Shown: positions 35,406 to 47,592 of the stretch, piece by piece | Layout: each line of letters opens with the position of its first letter | How positions within the stretch are numbered: the stretch's first letter is position 1 | NCBI GenBank assembly: GCA_030620095.1 | Contig: JAUTXW010004702.1 | Location: 992,001 to 1,056,000 of the forward strand | Direction: 5' to 3' | DNA length: 64,000 nucleotides | Source: Kuschelorhynchus macadamiae | Taxonomy: Eukaryota; Arthropoda; Insecta; Coleoptera; Curculionidae | The notes under the pieces: model-generated | Told to the model about the DNA's origin: nothing | Seen by the model: only the letters and a program-made list of their open reading frames with translations | The model's database searches: none | Position numbers and translations under genes: made by a program

Positions 35406-37740
35406 ATATTCACGGGATGACTGTTGCCTTTGTTTTGGTTTTAAATAGGTATACTTTAGTAGAATACCTTTTGAGCTATGACTTATGACTAATGACTTTA
35501 AATTAAAAATTTTAGTAATTTCTATTGTTTGGTTACCAATTGTTTAGGAAATGTGTGATATAAAATTGCTATCAACAATATAATAAAAATATGATAAAAT
35601 GAGACAGATTGCTTAAATAAATGAGTTACTAAAAATAAAATGTTTAGTTCTCTTTAGACTTCGACGATTCGTTTTTATTATATTTTAAGTATCTAAGATA
35701 AACTTATAATTTTTATCATTCCTATTGATTTTGGATATTGATATTATACTTAACATTACCACTTTAACGTACGTTTTGTGTTTAACTAAAGGCACCATGT
35801 TTTAATTTCAAGAATGACTAGATAATGGGAGTCAGTAATACAAATATATTTAGTTACATTTTAACGTTATTGCCCTAATTATTTAGATACAATATATTAA
35901 AGTGTGTTATCAAAGTCTTCGTAAGGGGATGTTTTTTCGACTGACCTAACGAGCTACCCTCTTACCGTTTAAAAAAATTGAGTAATCCAGTAAAATATTT
36001 TTATTTCATATTTAAACCGATGTAAAAAAATTAAAATGAGTAAAAAAGGGAAAATTCTATTTCTCTTAGACTACATGAGCATGAGTTAATCGATTTTAAT
36101 AATTCACAGCCCTCTAGATCAAAAATTTAAAATTGAAATAGTTTAATATGTCAAAATGTGACAAATGACACATGTCGGTTCGTAGAATGTTGTATAGAAT
36201 GTAAATAATTAAATATATATATTTAAAATTTAAAAGTTAGTAGCAAAAACTACGAAACTAAGCAAAATGTGGCGACACTGTAACAGTCAAAAAATGCGAA
36301 TTTTGACCTATTTGAACTACCAAAATTTTATTTCATAATCTAAAAAACGATAAAAGTTAAGAAAATCTAAATTTATATTAAAAAAAAAACATACAAAAAT
36401 TAATCCTTAATATACTGTAAAATGTAAATCATATAAAAATAAAAGGATCCTTTTCTAGCCAAACGGCATTTTACGTATATTTCTCCTTGGCTTCAAATCT
36501 CCCAAAGGCAAATGTCGCTAGTTTCGATGCAAAACCCTATTGTTCAGAGTATTCTTTGTTCCGTTGCATTTCATGATAAATGACCAAAAGTGCGAAGTCT
36601 GATGAAAAACTCTTAATGATTTAAGTTTGCAGTGTTGCTGTTTTGAAATAGATATAACGCTACAGGAATGCGGCTACAATTTATCTACGTTTAAACGTTC
36701 TTTGCACGGAGTTGTCTAACGATTTCGCTTTAATTTTAGAGCTTGAAGCTGATATTAGTTTATTCTCTATCTGATACTTTAAGTAAAAAAAGGAGTCCCT
36801 ATATTGGTAGTCTGGAAAAACAGAACTTTTCTACCTTGATATTTGCAAGAAAATACAAATATTTTTAAAAATGTTTGTTAGTAAAAAAATATTAGTATGA
36901 AACCCTGGCATAGGCTGCGTAGAACAGTAAAACATAAAAAAGAAAATGCCTGGTGCAATCGAAGGTGAAACGTCGGATAGAAATTTTAATTTGACACGGT
37001 TTAATCCCAAGAACCCTGTTTTCTTAAAAATGTATTTTTTTTAACTATAAAAGTATGCCCTATATTTCTTCTAAATTTTGGAACTAGTCAATCGGTAAAG
37101 ATTCATCTATACCCAGTACATTCCCTGCGTCCGAATAGAGACCTACAGATGGCGCCACTGGTTGCCTATTTTCCTCATCGACTTTCAAAGTCGAATGACA
37201 TGACACCTTATTTGTTTCAGGGTTCGGGTATTTCGCTGCCTGTTCAGACTTACCGAGGCAGATGCCAAGGTAGCAGATGGCATTGTGGCCTTTAAACAAA
37301 CATAGTGTCATGTTTTGGTCACTTTTCGACAAAATGGTGAGAAGAGTAAATTTCTTTACCGTTAGTTCTTCACACAGAAATTGATATTTCTTTTTCTCTT
37401 CTATATAATCAAAGTGACATATATCTACATTTTTTCAAATAACAATGCAGGCCGGGTGATTTATCTTTTAAAAGATATTTTCGTCCCGACTATGTCTACC
37501 ACATTTGGTGTCAGCTGGGTTGAAGATGGTAGCCCTTAACTTTTAGGGATGGATTAAAATAAGTGTTTTGTTTTTTGCCAGGAACTAGTGAAGAAGATGT
37601 CAAATTGCAGGTGGGTATGATTTTGTGAAGTTGTGATATTTTTTCCTAACGTATAAGATATTATAAAAACCAACCTTAGATAGAAAGTAATCTTTATTAT
37701 TATTATTATATATCAGCAAATACATGGATATATATTCACC
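35406..37740. other. no gene seen; possible LTR end at 37500
   Basis: TGTCTACCACATTTGGTGTC then AGCTGGG at 37494-37520 looks like the end of an LTR plus a primer-binding site (TGGTGTCAG), as in many Gypsy-type elements. No second LTR or pol is seen. A minus-strand frame at 37084-37332 has no recognisable motif and probably lies in that LTR. GTGAAACGTCGGAT at 36967-36980 repeats the motif seen at 33609. Confidence 0.4.
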
Positions 37741-37744
37741 CTTC

Positions 37745-37935
37745 AACTACTCTCTATAAATTCCTTTTGAAGGTCTGTTAGAAATGCACATGGAATTTGG
37801 CGTATTTCTTCCCTTATGGGTACCTTTAAGACTTTAAGGCTTCTACCGCAGTGGGTCTGTTATCACAACCTTTATTTTTTAAGCAGTCTTACACGAAGAA
37901 AATTTAAAGAGGTCAAGTCAAGTGTCAAGACATTC
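37745..37935 (-). pseudogene. mariner transposase C-terminal scrap
   Basis: On the minus strand the frames read DLTSLNF near 37920, then RPTAVEALK and PIREEIRQIPCAFL. This matches the end of mariner-like transposases (third catalytic block, then the variable C-terminal helix). At least two frameshifts. Confidence 0.5.
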
Positions 37936-38019
37936 AATGTAGCTACGGCGTGCGTCCAGTTCACCTGTTAGGAAATATGATTCTGTTTAGGTCAAAATGT
38001 AGTTCTTTAATAATATGTA

Positions 38020-38481
38020 CAGGGTGGTCGAAATTGGTCTGTTTTAACAGAGAAAACCTATTTCCTGACTAGATAGAGCAAAACTGACTTAGGTGTCATG
38101 GGCTCGATTTCTGAGAAATGTTTAATGGCAAAAACCGCCTGCCGATATTTTCACTGCCAACTGAGATATAGGGCGTTTTTCAATTTTCGGCCATTTTGAA
38201 AATTGTCCATAACTTTTTTATTTTGCGGAATATTAACATTCTGCAAAGACATTCTAAAGGCACTTTTTTATGTGCAATCCAGTGGCATACTCAGATTTTT
38301 TCTATAGTTGTCCGTTTTATCATAAATAGGCAAAACTTTTTTTTTTCAAATGGAAATCATAGTTGGCTATAAATTATAAAAAATGCTCGCGTTTAGCCCT
38401 TTTCAGTGATATAAAGTTGTAGGTACTTATTTTCAAAAATAACGAAAATATTAGGTGTTTTTGGTTTACATCGAAGTAGGC
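38020..38481 (+). repeat. left terminal inverted repeat of element D
   Basis: Pairs with 39922-40383. Few mismatches seen, for example ACTCAGATTT against GAGTACGCC-side differences near 38295. Confidence 0.9.
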
Positions 38482-38736
38482 TTTGATTTGTGATGACAAT
38501 ATCTCAATTATGTATTGTTAAGATTTATAGTTTGTTAGCAACTTAAACACAACTTTAAATATCACTAGCTAACGTTATTTTAATTATTTATTATTAATTT
38601 TTTTTATTTTTTTTTGTTTACATAGCAAAGTTGAACAAAATTAACAAACTAAACTACTATTTACAGCTACAAGTGAAAATAAAAAATAATTATGAAAATC
38701 TAGGTATTTAGTTAGATAGGTTTCTGATAAATATAT

Positions 38737-39801
38737 TTAGAGAAGTTGTTCAAATTGAGCCCCTCCCTGTTGAATACAAACTAAGCATCTTTTGCGTACC
38801 GAGTTGCAACTATTTATTAGTTCAACTGGGCTAATAGATGCAAAAGCTTGCCTAGTGGCCTCTTGCAATTCTTCTTTTGTGTGAAAGGTTCTTCCTTTAA
38901 ATATCAAGTCCTTCAATCTTCCCCACAAAAAAAAATCTAAGGGAGTTAAGTCACAGGACCTAGCAGGCCAAGGTATGGGGCCCCACGTACCAATCCAATT
39001 TTCTCGAAATTCGAAGTTTAAAAGATCAGTTGTGATCCTTGCATTGTGCGGGGGACAACCATCTTGTTGATAGTAGATATTTCTGGCATCAGCTAAAGGT
39101 ATGTCTTCCAACAAAGGGACAATATATGTGCGCAAAATATTTACATAATCATCTGCAGTTAAATTTCCATCGTAAAAATAAGGTCCCACAAATCTTCCTC
39201 GGAATATCCCCACCCATATATTGAATCCACACCGACCTTGCCGGTCTTGTTGCACAACTACGTGTGGATTTTCAGTGGACCAGTGATATGAATTATATCT
39301 ATTAAATATACCAGAAGTATCTACTCTGGATTCATCACTCCAAATAATATTTAATGGAAAATTCTCATTCTCCATGAATTTTTGCTCATACCACTGACAA
39401 AATCTCAATCTTCTAGCGGCGTCCCCTTCACGGAGTTGATGAACTCTTCTCGTTCTGTACGGTTTGAATTTATGTTTTTTGAGTATTTTTAAAACGGTGG
39501 TCTTTGGAACATTCGTTATATTAGCCAATGTTCGAGAGGAGGTGCCAGGATGATCTAATACCTCACCAATTATATTTAGCTGCTGGATTTCCTTTTCTTC
39601 CTTTAGTTCATAATGTCTTGTTCTTAACTTTTTAAAACTTCCGTAATTTACTAAATTACTTTTTAATGTTTGATAAATTCGGTTATCCGGTTGACGTCGC
39701 TCGGGAAATGTATTAAAATATAATTCACTAGCTGCTTCAGGAACTTCGTTAGATAATATGTAACATTTTAACATATCATACTTTTCATAATTCTCAAACA
39801 T
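38737..39801 (-). CDS. DD41D mariner-like transposase, intact
   Basis: 354 residues on the minus strand, ATG at 39801-39799, stop at 38737. Residues 1-60 form a DUF4817-type HTH (DMLKCYILSNEVPEAASELY) and residues 85-120 a second HTH (TSSRTLANITNVPKTTVLKI). The catalytic aspartates are Asp156 (WSDESRV), Asp247 (YQQDGCPPHN) and Asp289 (LTPLDFFLWG). The 41 residues between the last two set it apart from DD34D mariner. The C-terminus EQLL matches the ends of related copies. Length and motif order are complete, so it could be active; expression is not shown. No intron is present where element A has one. Confidence 0.9.
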   Translation of the reverse strand: MFENYEKYDMLKCYILSNEVPEAASELYFNTFPERRQPDNRIYQTLKSNLVNYGSFKKLRTRHYELKEEKEIQQLNIIGEVLDHPGTSSRTLANITNVPKTTVLKILKKHKFKPYRTRRVHQLREGDAARRLRFCQWYEQKFMENENFPLNIIWSDESRVDTSGIFNRYNSYHWSTENPHVVVQQDRQGRCGFNIWVGIFRGRFVGPYFYDGNLTADDYVNILRTYIVPLLEDIPLADARNIYYQQDGCPPHNARITTDLLNFEFRENWIGTWGPIPWPARSCDLTPLDFFLWGRLKDLIFKGRTFHTKEELQEATRQAFASISPVELINSCNSVRKRCLVCIQQGGAQFEQLL

Positions 39802-39921
39802 ATTTTGTCAGCAACTTAACACAACTTTATAAAGATAACACCAAAACGCAATAATTACACCAGACTACAGTATTCTGACAGCAATATATTCAAAACATTG
39901 AACGCGCGTCATTATTCCAAG

Positions 39922-40383
39922 GCCTACTTCGATGTAAACCAAAAACACCTAATATTTTCGTTATTTTTGAAAATAAGTACCTACAACTTTATATCACTGA
40001 AAAGGGCTAAACGCGAGCATTTTTTATAATTTATAGCCAACTATGATTTCCATTTGAAAAAAAAAAGTTTTGCCTATTTATGATAAAACGGACAACTATA
40101 GAAAAAATCTGAGTACGCCACTGGATTGCACATAAAAAAGTGCCTTTAGAATGTCTTTGCAGAATGTTAATATTCCGCAAAATAAAAAAGTTATGGACAA
40201 TTTTCAAAATGGCCGAAAATTGAAAAACGCCCTATATCTCAGTTGGCAGTGAAAATATCGGCAGGCGGTTTTTGCCATTAAACATTTCTCAGAAATCGAG
40301 CCCATGACACCTAAGTCAGTTTTGCTCTATCTAGTCAGGAAATAGGTTTTCTCTGTTAAAACAGACCAATTTCGACCACCCGG
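39922..40383 (-). repeat. right terminal inverted repeat of element D
   Basis: Inverted partner of 38020-38481. Confidence 0.9.
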
Positions 40384-40849
40384 TACAGCATGTATCAAAG
40401 CCGAATATCCTGGCTTATTATGGGAAAAACGGGAAGTACAAACAAAAATATGTTTAGATGGTGTATTTTTTATGTCAAAAATAGAGTTTTGGAAGTGACG
40501 GTTGTAACATCATTCATATTTTTTTAATTCAATTCAATTTCTGCATATTTGGAAAGCTCCTATTTTTTTCAATCACATTTGAAAATAATATCTATAACTC
40601 TATTCAAAACTTATAAGACAAAATTTTTGAAAATATACGAAAGTAAAATCAAGTAATCAGAAAAAGTGGATATGATGTTAATCTACGGCAAGGGTTCAAG
40701 TTCATGATAGAAAAGTATTTGCAAGATTGGAAAGAACCTTGCGACAAAATCAAGAAACGTTTTCTTTCGAAAAAGTTGTGATGATCATGCAGTAGCTGCA
40801 GTTTTACAGTATTTTGTAATTCCCACGATTATTCAAGATTATCGGAGAA

Positions 40850-41340
40850 CAGAACATCTACATTTCCAATTTTGGTATAAATATTTGTTGTAGTATATTC
40901 GACCAACAATTAATTGGGTGATTCTTTTATGAAGATGTGTTAGATAAAAGAAGGTATCTGCAATTCTTGCAGAAAGATCTACCAGAACTGAGAGAAGATG
41001 TTCCATTACAACTACTAACAGCAATGAGGTGTCAGCATGACGACGCGCCCCCACATAAAGCAACAGTCGTAAAGAAATACTTAGGTAAAACTTATGGGTA
41101 TAGAAGGATAGGAATTAATGATCCATTGCAGGCCCTCGAACTTGCCAGATTTAACGTTTCTTGATTTGATTTATGGGGCACTCTAAAAAATTTGGTTTTT
41201 AAATCTCCATCTACAGGAATAGATCATTTGAAACAAAAAATCCGGATTGTCACAGTTTAACCAGAGATATATTCAGAAAGGCTACAGTAAGAAAAATAAG
41301 ACTAAATCTAAAAAAATATTTCGAAGTTGGAGGGTGGTAT
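40850..41340 (+). pseudogene. mariner-like transposase fragment
   Basis: The open part from 40937 reads LQFLQKDLPELREDVPLQLL and QHDDAPPHKATVVKKYL, which carries the second catalytic Asp region (HDDA in place of QDGA). Frameshifted pieces after 41080 read GINDPLQ, LPDLT-like and LKNLVFKSPSTGI, then a C-terminal VRKIRLNLKKYFEVGG. The whole N-terminal half is missing. GGGACACCCTG at 41853-41863 may be the right terminus of this copy. Confidence 0.6.
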
Positions 41341-42552
41341 ATCGCAAATATTAGGAATTAGGTTAATTATTGTTTTTTTTTTCTTACTCAGTTATCAGCT
41401 ATTATTGGCAATAAACTGTTAATTGTTTGTTAGTTATGTTTTAAAACTTACAAATATCCAAATTAGGAACAATAAAAAAGCTTCTAACATCAATTCCATT
41501 AACTGTAACATTGGCACTTCATTTTTGCGACATTCATGAACTATTCGACTTTTGGTTAACCAACATTTTTTACATATTTTATTTTCAAAAATTTTGTCTT
41601 ATAGCTTTTAAATAAGAACAGCTGAGGAATTTTTTTTCAAGTAAAAGTTACTCAAACAAATAAGAGCTTTTCAAATATGCAGAAAACTATGTATGCTATT
41701 GGAAAAAATATAAATGACGTCACAACGGTCATTCTAAAAACTCAAAAAAAATACATTAAAAATATACCGTATTACACTCATTTAATATTCTCTGGCCTTA
41801 GTTTAGATTTACACTTGTCGTTTTCCCATTATAAGCAAGGGGCGTGGAGTTTGGGACACCCTGTTCAGTAAAATTAAAATTACGTTATGTTTCATTTCCT
41901 TAGTAAATGGAAGGCTTTATTTGGAGTGAAATTATCTCTAATTAGATAAAACCGATTCTAATATGCTTTATAATGTAATTTATCTGGGTTTACGTAAAGG
42001 TTTTTATCAAAAATATGGTTTTCCAGAAATTAAATTTCTAGAATTCACCTTTTTGCTTTCTGTCCGTTTGTTCAATAAAAATATTAAGCTAAATCGGGTA
42101 GAAAGTGTTTTCGTTTACTTCGATAATATTATATTTTATTTTGTTCCGTTTGCCTCATATTCTAACTGGATACAATTATTAATTTGAGACAATTTTTTTA
42201 TTCCGTATTAAATCAATTGAAATCTGGTTTTGCCCGGTTTGGATCGCCATGGATTTTATTTTAGTCGCAGGCAATGTTCATTTTTAACAGTTTCGAAGTT
42301 AGGAAGTTTCCCGAAGAGTAGAATTTTGAAATTAAATTTTGTAGTCCGAATTTTCCTTGCTCTAATCATTTCTCTAAGAAGCCGGCTTCTATTCTATAAA
42401 AATATTAATAAAATATGGTTAGGGAAAGGAAAATATTGTGAAATAGGGTTCTTAAGTTAATGCAATATTCTACTAAAATTTACAAATAGTAATTATTCTT
42501 CTTAATTGTTGAACGGCTGTCACTGTCACAAAAATGCCAGTCTCGGGAGCAT
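41341..42552. other. no gene seen; one mariner-type terminus
   Basis: GGGACACCCTG at 41853-41863 resembles a right terminus. The rest has short frames without motifs. Confidence 0.4.
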
Positions 42553-42905
42553 AGATCTACCAGAACTGACCGAATATGTTCCATTACAACTACTAACAGC
42601 AATGAGGTGCCAGCATGACGACGCGCCCCCACATAAAGCAAGAGTCGTAAAGAAATTCTTAAGGTAAGGTAAAACTTATGGGGTTAGATGGATAGGAATT
42701 AATGGTTCAACGCAGGCCCTCGAACTTACCAGATTTAACGTTTCTTGATTTGATTTATGGGGCACTCTAAAAAATTTGGTTTTTAAATCTCCATCTACAG
42801 GAATACATCATTTGAAACAAAAAAATCCGGATTGTCACAGTTTAACCAGAGATATATTCAGAAAGGCTACAGTAAGAAAAATAAGACTAAATCTAAAAAA
42901 ATATT
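42553..42905 (+). pseudogene. second copy of the mariner-like fragment at 40975
   Basis: Nearly identical to 40975-41320, including the same deletion at CAGGCCCTCGAACT. It carries a 6-bp AAGGTA tandem duplication near 42660. Because both copies share the same damage, this is a duplication of an already dead fragment, not an independent insertion. Confidence 0.8.
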
Positions 42906-43049
42906 GGGTAGCATTGCTTTAATCAAATTTTTGTAATAATAAACTTAAAAATCAGTAAATTTCCTTTACTCGGAACTTTCCTCGTTATAAATCTTTCCTC
43001 TTATTAGTAATCGAGAAGTGTGACCCAATTTAGTTCAGTATGTAGTCAT

Positions 43050-44340
43050 TTAGTAACACTACATATATGCTGTCTTTTAAAACATTTTTATTCGTCGTTA
43101 TTTTGTTACATCACATTGGATTCCTACCAGTATTTTACCAGTTTCTATCTATGCCGCACTTGATTTTTGGGCATAATTTAAAATACATTCAATAAATAGG
43201 TTTTACAGTAACACACACCGCCATTTTCTTACGTCATGTTGAATACGTACCAGTTTATCCTCTTATAACATTTAATTGTTCTGCAAAATTTAAAAGTTAG
43301 TTGTTTTGGTTGATTTTTTCTACGTTAGTGTTCAAAAAAAATTATTTGGTCAGCGTTTTGATTCGCTATTTCGAATTCGTACCACAACTTTTTCAGTTTA
43401 TCTTTATATCACACTTAATGTTTGCACAAAATTTGAAATTAATCTAATTTGTAGTGTTTAAAAACTGATTTTTTAAATATTTTATAATGCCGCCATTTTG
43501 TTTTGATATCTTACATTCATACCAAAATGTTACCAGTTCATTCCTATATAATACTTAATTTTTGTGCAAAATTTGAGGTAAATTGTATAATTAGCTTTTT
43601 CAATAATGATTTTCTTAACGTTTCACTAGGCCGCCATTTTGTTTTGCCAAAATGTTATGTTGGATTTTTACCAAAATGTTACCAAGTCATCCACATATGA
43701 CCTTTAACTTTTAACCCAAACCTGAAGTCACTCTGATAAGTACTTTTAAAGCGAAACCCTGAACTGACAGACAGATAGATAAGCCGGCAGACGGACCGAC
43801 GGAATTAATAAAACCAATTTTTTTTAGCATCTAGAAACGCTAAAACGTGAAGATATGTAAAACATGAAAAGGTGATTTTTTCACGATTACAAATATAACA
43901 TTTAGCCGCCATCTTGAATTCGTTCCACAGTTTTACTAGTTTATCTGTATACCACAATTAGTAGTCTTTCAGGCTGAACTTTAAAATATTTCCCTAAGCG
44001 GTCATTTTATTCCACCATCTTGGATTCGTACCAAAATTTTACCAATTGAATCCTAAATAATACTTGATATTTGAACAATATTTAAGTTAATTTGGATAGC
44101 TAGTTTTTTAATAATATTTTTTTCAACATTTCACTAGGGCGCCATTTTGTTTTGCGATCTTGGATTTTTACCAAAATGTTTACCAAAATTTGAAATCAAT
44201 CGGGCAACTAGTTTTTTAGCTATGCCGCGAACAGGCAGACCGATAGACCGACAGACAGACAGAGACCGACGGAATTGAGAAAACGTGTTTTTCGGCATCT
44301 AAAATCTGAAAAATCTCGTAGGAACATATTGAAAACTACA
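43050..44340 (+). repeat. modular non-coding repeat, copy 2
   Basis: Same two modules as at 27596-28860: GCCGCCATTTTG at several places (for example 43490 and 43630), and GACAGACAGATAGATAAGCC followed by GGAATTAATAAAACC at 43767 and again at about 44235 with GAACAGGCAGACCGATAGAC. No coding content. Confidence 0.75.
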
Positions 44341-45740
44341 GCTACAGATTTGAAAGGTTCTAGCAAAGACAAAAATGATGATAATAAATAATAATAATAA
44401 ATACTAATTCTCGGGATTCTAATTAAATAGTTAATACAATGAAAAGGGGGTCGAGTGGCACGTTAAAATTTCTTTTTAACGTTAATTGATCCCCAAAATA
44501 TTACATTACAAAATTACTTATAAAAAAATAAATATAATTAATAATATTAACAATACTTCTCTTTCACGGAGGATGTTAAAATTAAAAAAGGATAGAATTT
44601 GCATTAATTTCAATTCACTGTGTTACCACAAAGTCTCTGTATTTTTTTACAAGTTTCCCATATCATTTTAAAGGAATTACAATATCTTGTATTTCATATA
44701 AATTCCTAAACCTATCAATTATTATTATTAATTACTTTAATAAACTGTGGGTCAAATTAAATTAGATTCTATTATGAAAATCTTATAACCTTTTTATGTA
44801 TTTACAGATTTTAATTAATTTTGGATGCGTTATGTATAAAAAAGACAAAAAAAAACCTTCTTTTTAACGAACATCATGTATTGCTTATGCGGAACACCTT
44901 CACAAAAATTCATGGCACAAAATGTCCTTACTTACTTTTAATATGAGAATAATAAAAGCGTGGAAAGTCCATTGTATACACAAGAAAGTTATTTGCGTTT
45001 TAAACAATCTTGGTCTGAGTTATAGGATCTGGAGTGGGAAATATTTGCCCCTTTGCCCTACCCTCTAAATACGCCCCTGACCGTGGCTGGAATAAATCAC
45101 AATGTGTTATGAATACGAACGAAACCCGTGTTCACGTTGCCCAAATACTGGACAAGCGAATAATCTTGAAATTTTGTGAAAATCTGTAAGATTAAAAATA
45201 TTATATTTTTTGCTTGTTCTTCATGTTCAAATTATTCGTTAATCATTAAAGTAGGGTTAAAAATAACTGAATAACAAGCATATATCAACAAGTGTGTTCC
45301 AATGAACCCCTGACAAAAAAAATATATTTTAAAAGAAAAGAAGTAAATTTGTATGTTACATTAACGTAGAAATGTACTAATTGATTTTCAAACTATTTTA
45401 GTAGTTTGTTTATATTCTTACAAAAAATTCTTACGTCTTGTACGTCATGACGAATTGCGTTATTTATAATATAGTAAAGAATTAATGCAATTCTGTTTTT
45501 GAAATTTTTATCGGTAGGTATTTAATATTATATTTTCAAAAATTATGGCTTCCTGCAGACTTCAAACGATGTTGTCAACTGGATTTAGATATGGACGGTT
45601 TGGGGGCCAACAGTTAAGTTTAAAGAATTTTGGAAAATTTTCTTGCAAGTGGCACTTGTCCTGTCTAATGTGGGAGAAGGGCCTTGCTGGAAAGTGTAGT
45701 AATAAAAAAATGTTTCAAAGTCAGAGAGAATGTGAGTTAA
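44341..45740. other. no gene seen; possible hAT end
   Basis: ATACGCCCCTGACC at 45069-45082 has the form of a hAT right end, without a visible partner. A short open frame beginning at 45545 has no recognisable domain and runs into the (TA)n tract. Confidence 0.4.
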
Positions 45741-45741
45741 C

Positions 45742-45744
<3 letters not shown>

Positions 45745-45804
<60 letters not shown>
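45745..45804. repeat. (TA)n microsatellite
   Basis: About 58 bp of alternating TA. Confidence 0.95.
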
Positions 45805-45806
<2 letters not shown>

Positions 45807-47160
45807 AACAGTAATTGATGCCATTACCGATTCTGCGCTCTAGGATCTAGCAATTGGTTAAAATAATCAGATTATTTTTGCTTCGGAATAAATTCTATTA
45901 TTTGTTTTTCCTTTAAACTTCCTTTCGGCTTCTAAATCTGCCTACTAAATTACGGCATCGTTGATACCATTTAGTTTTGACATCTTTTAAAAGTTTCTGA
46001 GGAGAAATATCTTTAAACCATCGTAAATATAAATGATGTTTATTAAATCTCTTACGCATGTTCTTTTTATTTGTATTGTCGTGACAACTTTTGAGTGCCG
46101 TTTAAAGTTTGCAGGATTTAAAATATCCGTCTAACTTTGTCACTATTTTCATTGCTTCTTTCCAGTTCTGACGGGTTTTCATTTTCAGAGAGAGAGAGAG
46201 AGAGAGAAAGACTTTGAGAATTAACTCTAACTAAAGCAGCAAACACAATGCAAATTACGTCAATCGTTTACCTCAAACTTTATTTTTCTTTATGGCTACT
46301 TTCTTGAAATATAACTCATAAACGGTTCTACTAAGTTCCGACGTCAAAATTATCGCCCATTTTTGTACCACCAATGTGTACTTCCTTTTTAAGTTTCGTT
46401 TTTGTTGGTTAGTTTTAAACATTTAGTGGGGTTCCATTGTGTTACAAGCATAAATATCACTGATATCTGGAATCCCAGTTATCAAAGGACGGTACTTGTT
46501 TAATAGTTTTCACTAACTTGATAATAAAATATACTAACACGTATATGTAGTTTCATAGGAAACATTTTTATTTCATTGTAAAGGTTTGGATTATATTTAA
46601 ACCATTCTCGGGGCACTGTAAATGCAGGGGATACTTCCAGGCAAATTTTGAGAAAGAAAAAAGACAAAAATAACATATCATATTTCAAAATGAAATATCT
46701 GAGATTATAGTAATTATGCAAGTCGAAAAGTAACCTTTATAATAAAATTTGAATTAGAATTCATAAATATCAGTTCAAATACAACTCACCCAAACGTTTT
46801 GTTTCTTGAAATCTGATTTAATACGTATGCAAGAGATGAAATAGATACATAACACTTAGTTGTAATGGAAACAGGTTAGACTGCACAACAGCTTGCATTT
46901 ACAGACAAAGCAACACTGATCAGAGACAACGAAAACAAAAATAGTATTTCAACTAATTTTCTATTTTAAGAAGAACGAAAAAAAATCCAAATTTGGCACT
47001 TTTAAACGTTTTCACTTTCTTATGGTGGCATAAGTAATTAAGGAGACAAACCCATTATAAAATTTGAATATGCCTTGAAGATTTTCTGTATCTCGTCTGA
47101 AATTGATTGTTAGGTATTTTTTAATGATATCATCTCACTTAACAAACGCCTCAAAAAAAA
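45805..47160. other. no gene seen; short (GA)n
   Basis: A short AGAGAG tract lies at 46188-46207. No coding motifs. Confidence 0.45.
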
Positions 47161-47362
47161 TTGTTGTTTATCCAAAATAGCAATAGCCTTAGAATCAAAA
47201 CTGTGGCAAAACTTGCTAACATTTTTAACAAAGGGTGCCGGTTAAGCTACAATCCACTTTTTACTATCTTTTTTATGCTCAGCAAGTCGCTGTTCCAAAT
47301 CTCGACCTGTTTGTCCAACACTGCGCCTCTTGCAATATTGCAAGGAATTTTATATATTACCT
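47161..47362 (-). pseudogene. GIY-YIG endonuclease fragment of a Penelope-like element
   Basis: On the minus strand, 47362 downward reads VIYKIPCNI, then after a frameshift CKRRSVGQTGRDLEQRLAEH. This is the conserved start of the Penelope-type GIY-YIG domain (IY-IPC-C---YVGQT-R). No RT lies next to it. Confidence 0.7.
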
Positions 47363-47534
47363 GTTATACCTGTACTATGTTTTTTGTTTGTGTCTTTTAT
47401 ATTTATTTTTGCCGTTTGATTTAATATTGAAATCAAACTCATAAAGGCCATTTTATTATATGTGATATATGATATTTTATTTCTGTGTCTTTTTTTATCT
47501 TAAAATTTGTAATATGGCTCCAAGGGCTATTTGT

Positions 47535-47592
47535 ATCCTTTGTATTTACAGAGCCCTGGGAACGGTTATAATATAACCGAAACGTTGGCAAT
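47535..47592 (+). ncRNA. hammerhead-ribozyme-like motif
   Basis: CCCTGGGAAC, a 6-bp stem GGTTAT/ATAACC with an AAT loop, then GAAACGTTGG. The layout matches the Penelope-associated hammerhead core, with changes in the first box (CTGGGAA). It lies 170 bp from a Penelope-type endonuclease scrap of opposite strand. Confidence 0.45.

Larger units (their letters stand above)
38020..40383 (-). mobile_element. mariner-like element D, apparently complete
   Basis: CAGGGTGGTCGAAATTGGTC at 38020 is inverted at the right end (…CGACCACCC, to 40383; the last bases read CGG instead of CTG). TA flanks both ends (38018-38019, 40384-40385). The terminal inverted repeats are about 462 bp and look nearly identical along their whole length. 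The single gene inside is uninterrupted. At 2364 bp it has every part of an autonomous Tc1/mariner-type element. Confidence 0.9.

Noticed and set aside
37084..37332. 82-codon minus-strand frame
   Set aside because: No domain recognised; it lies just before a probable LTR/primer-binding junction and is more likely LTR sequence.
45545..45814. Open frame starting MASCRLQTML and ending in a Tyr-Ile run
   Set aside because: No recognisable domain; most of its end is microsatellite, and no splice or neighbour evidence supports a gene.
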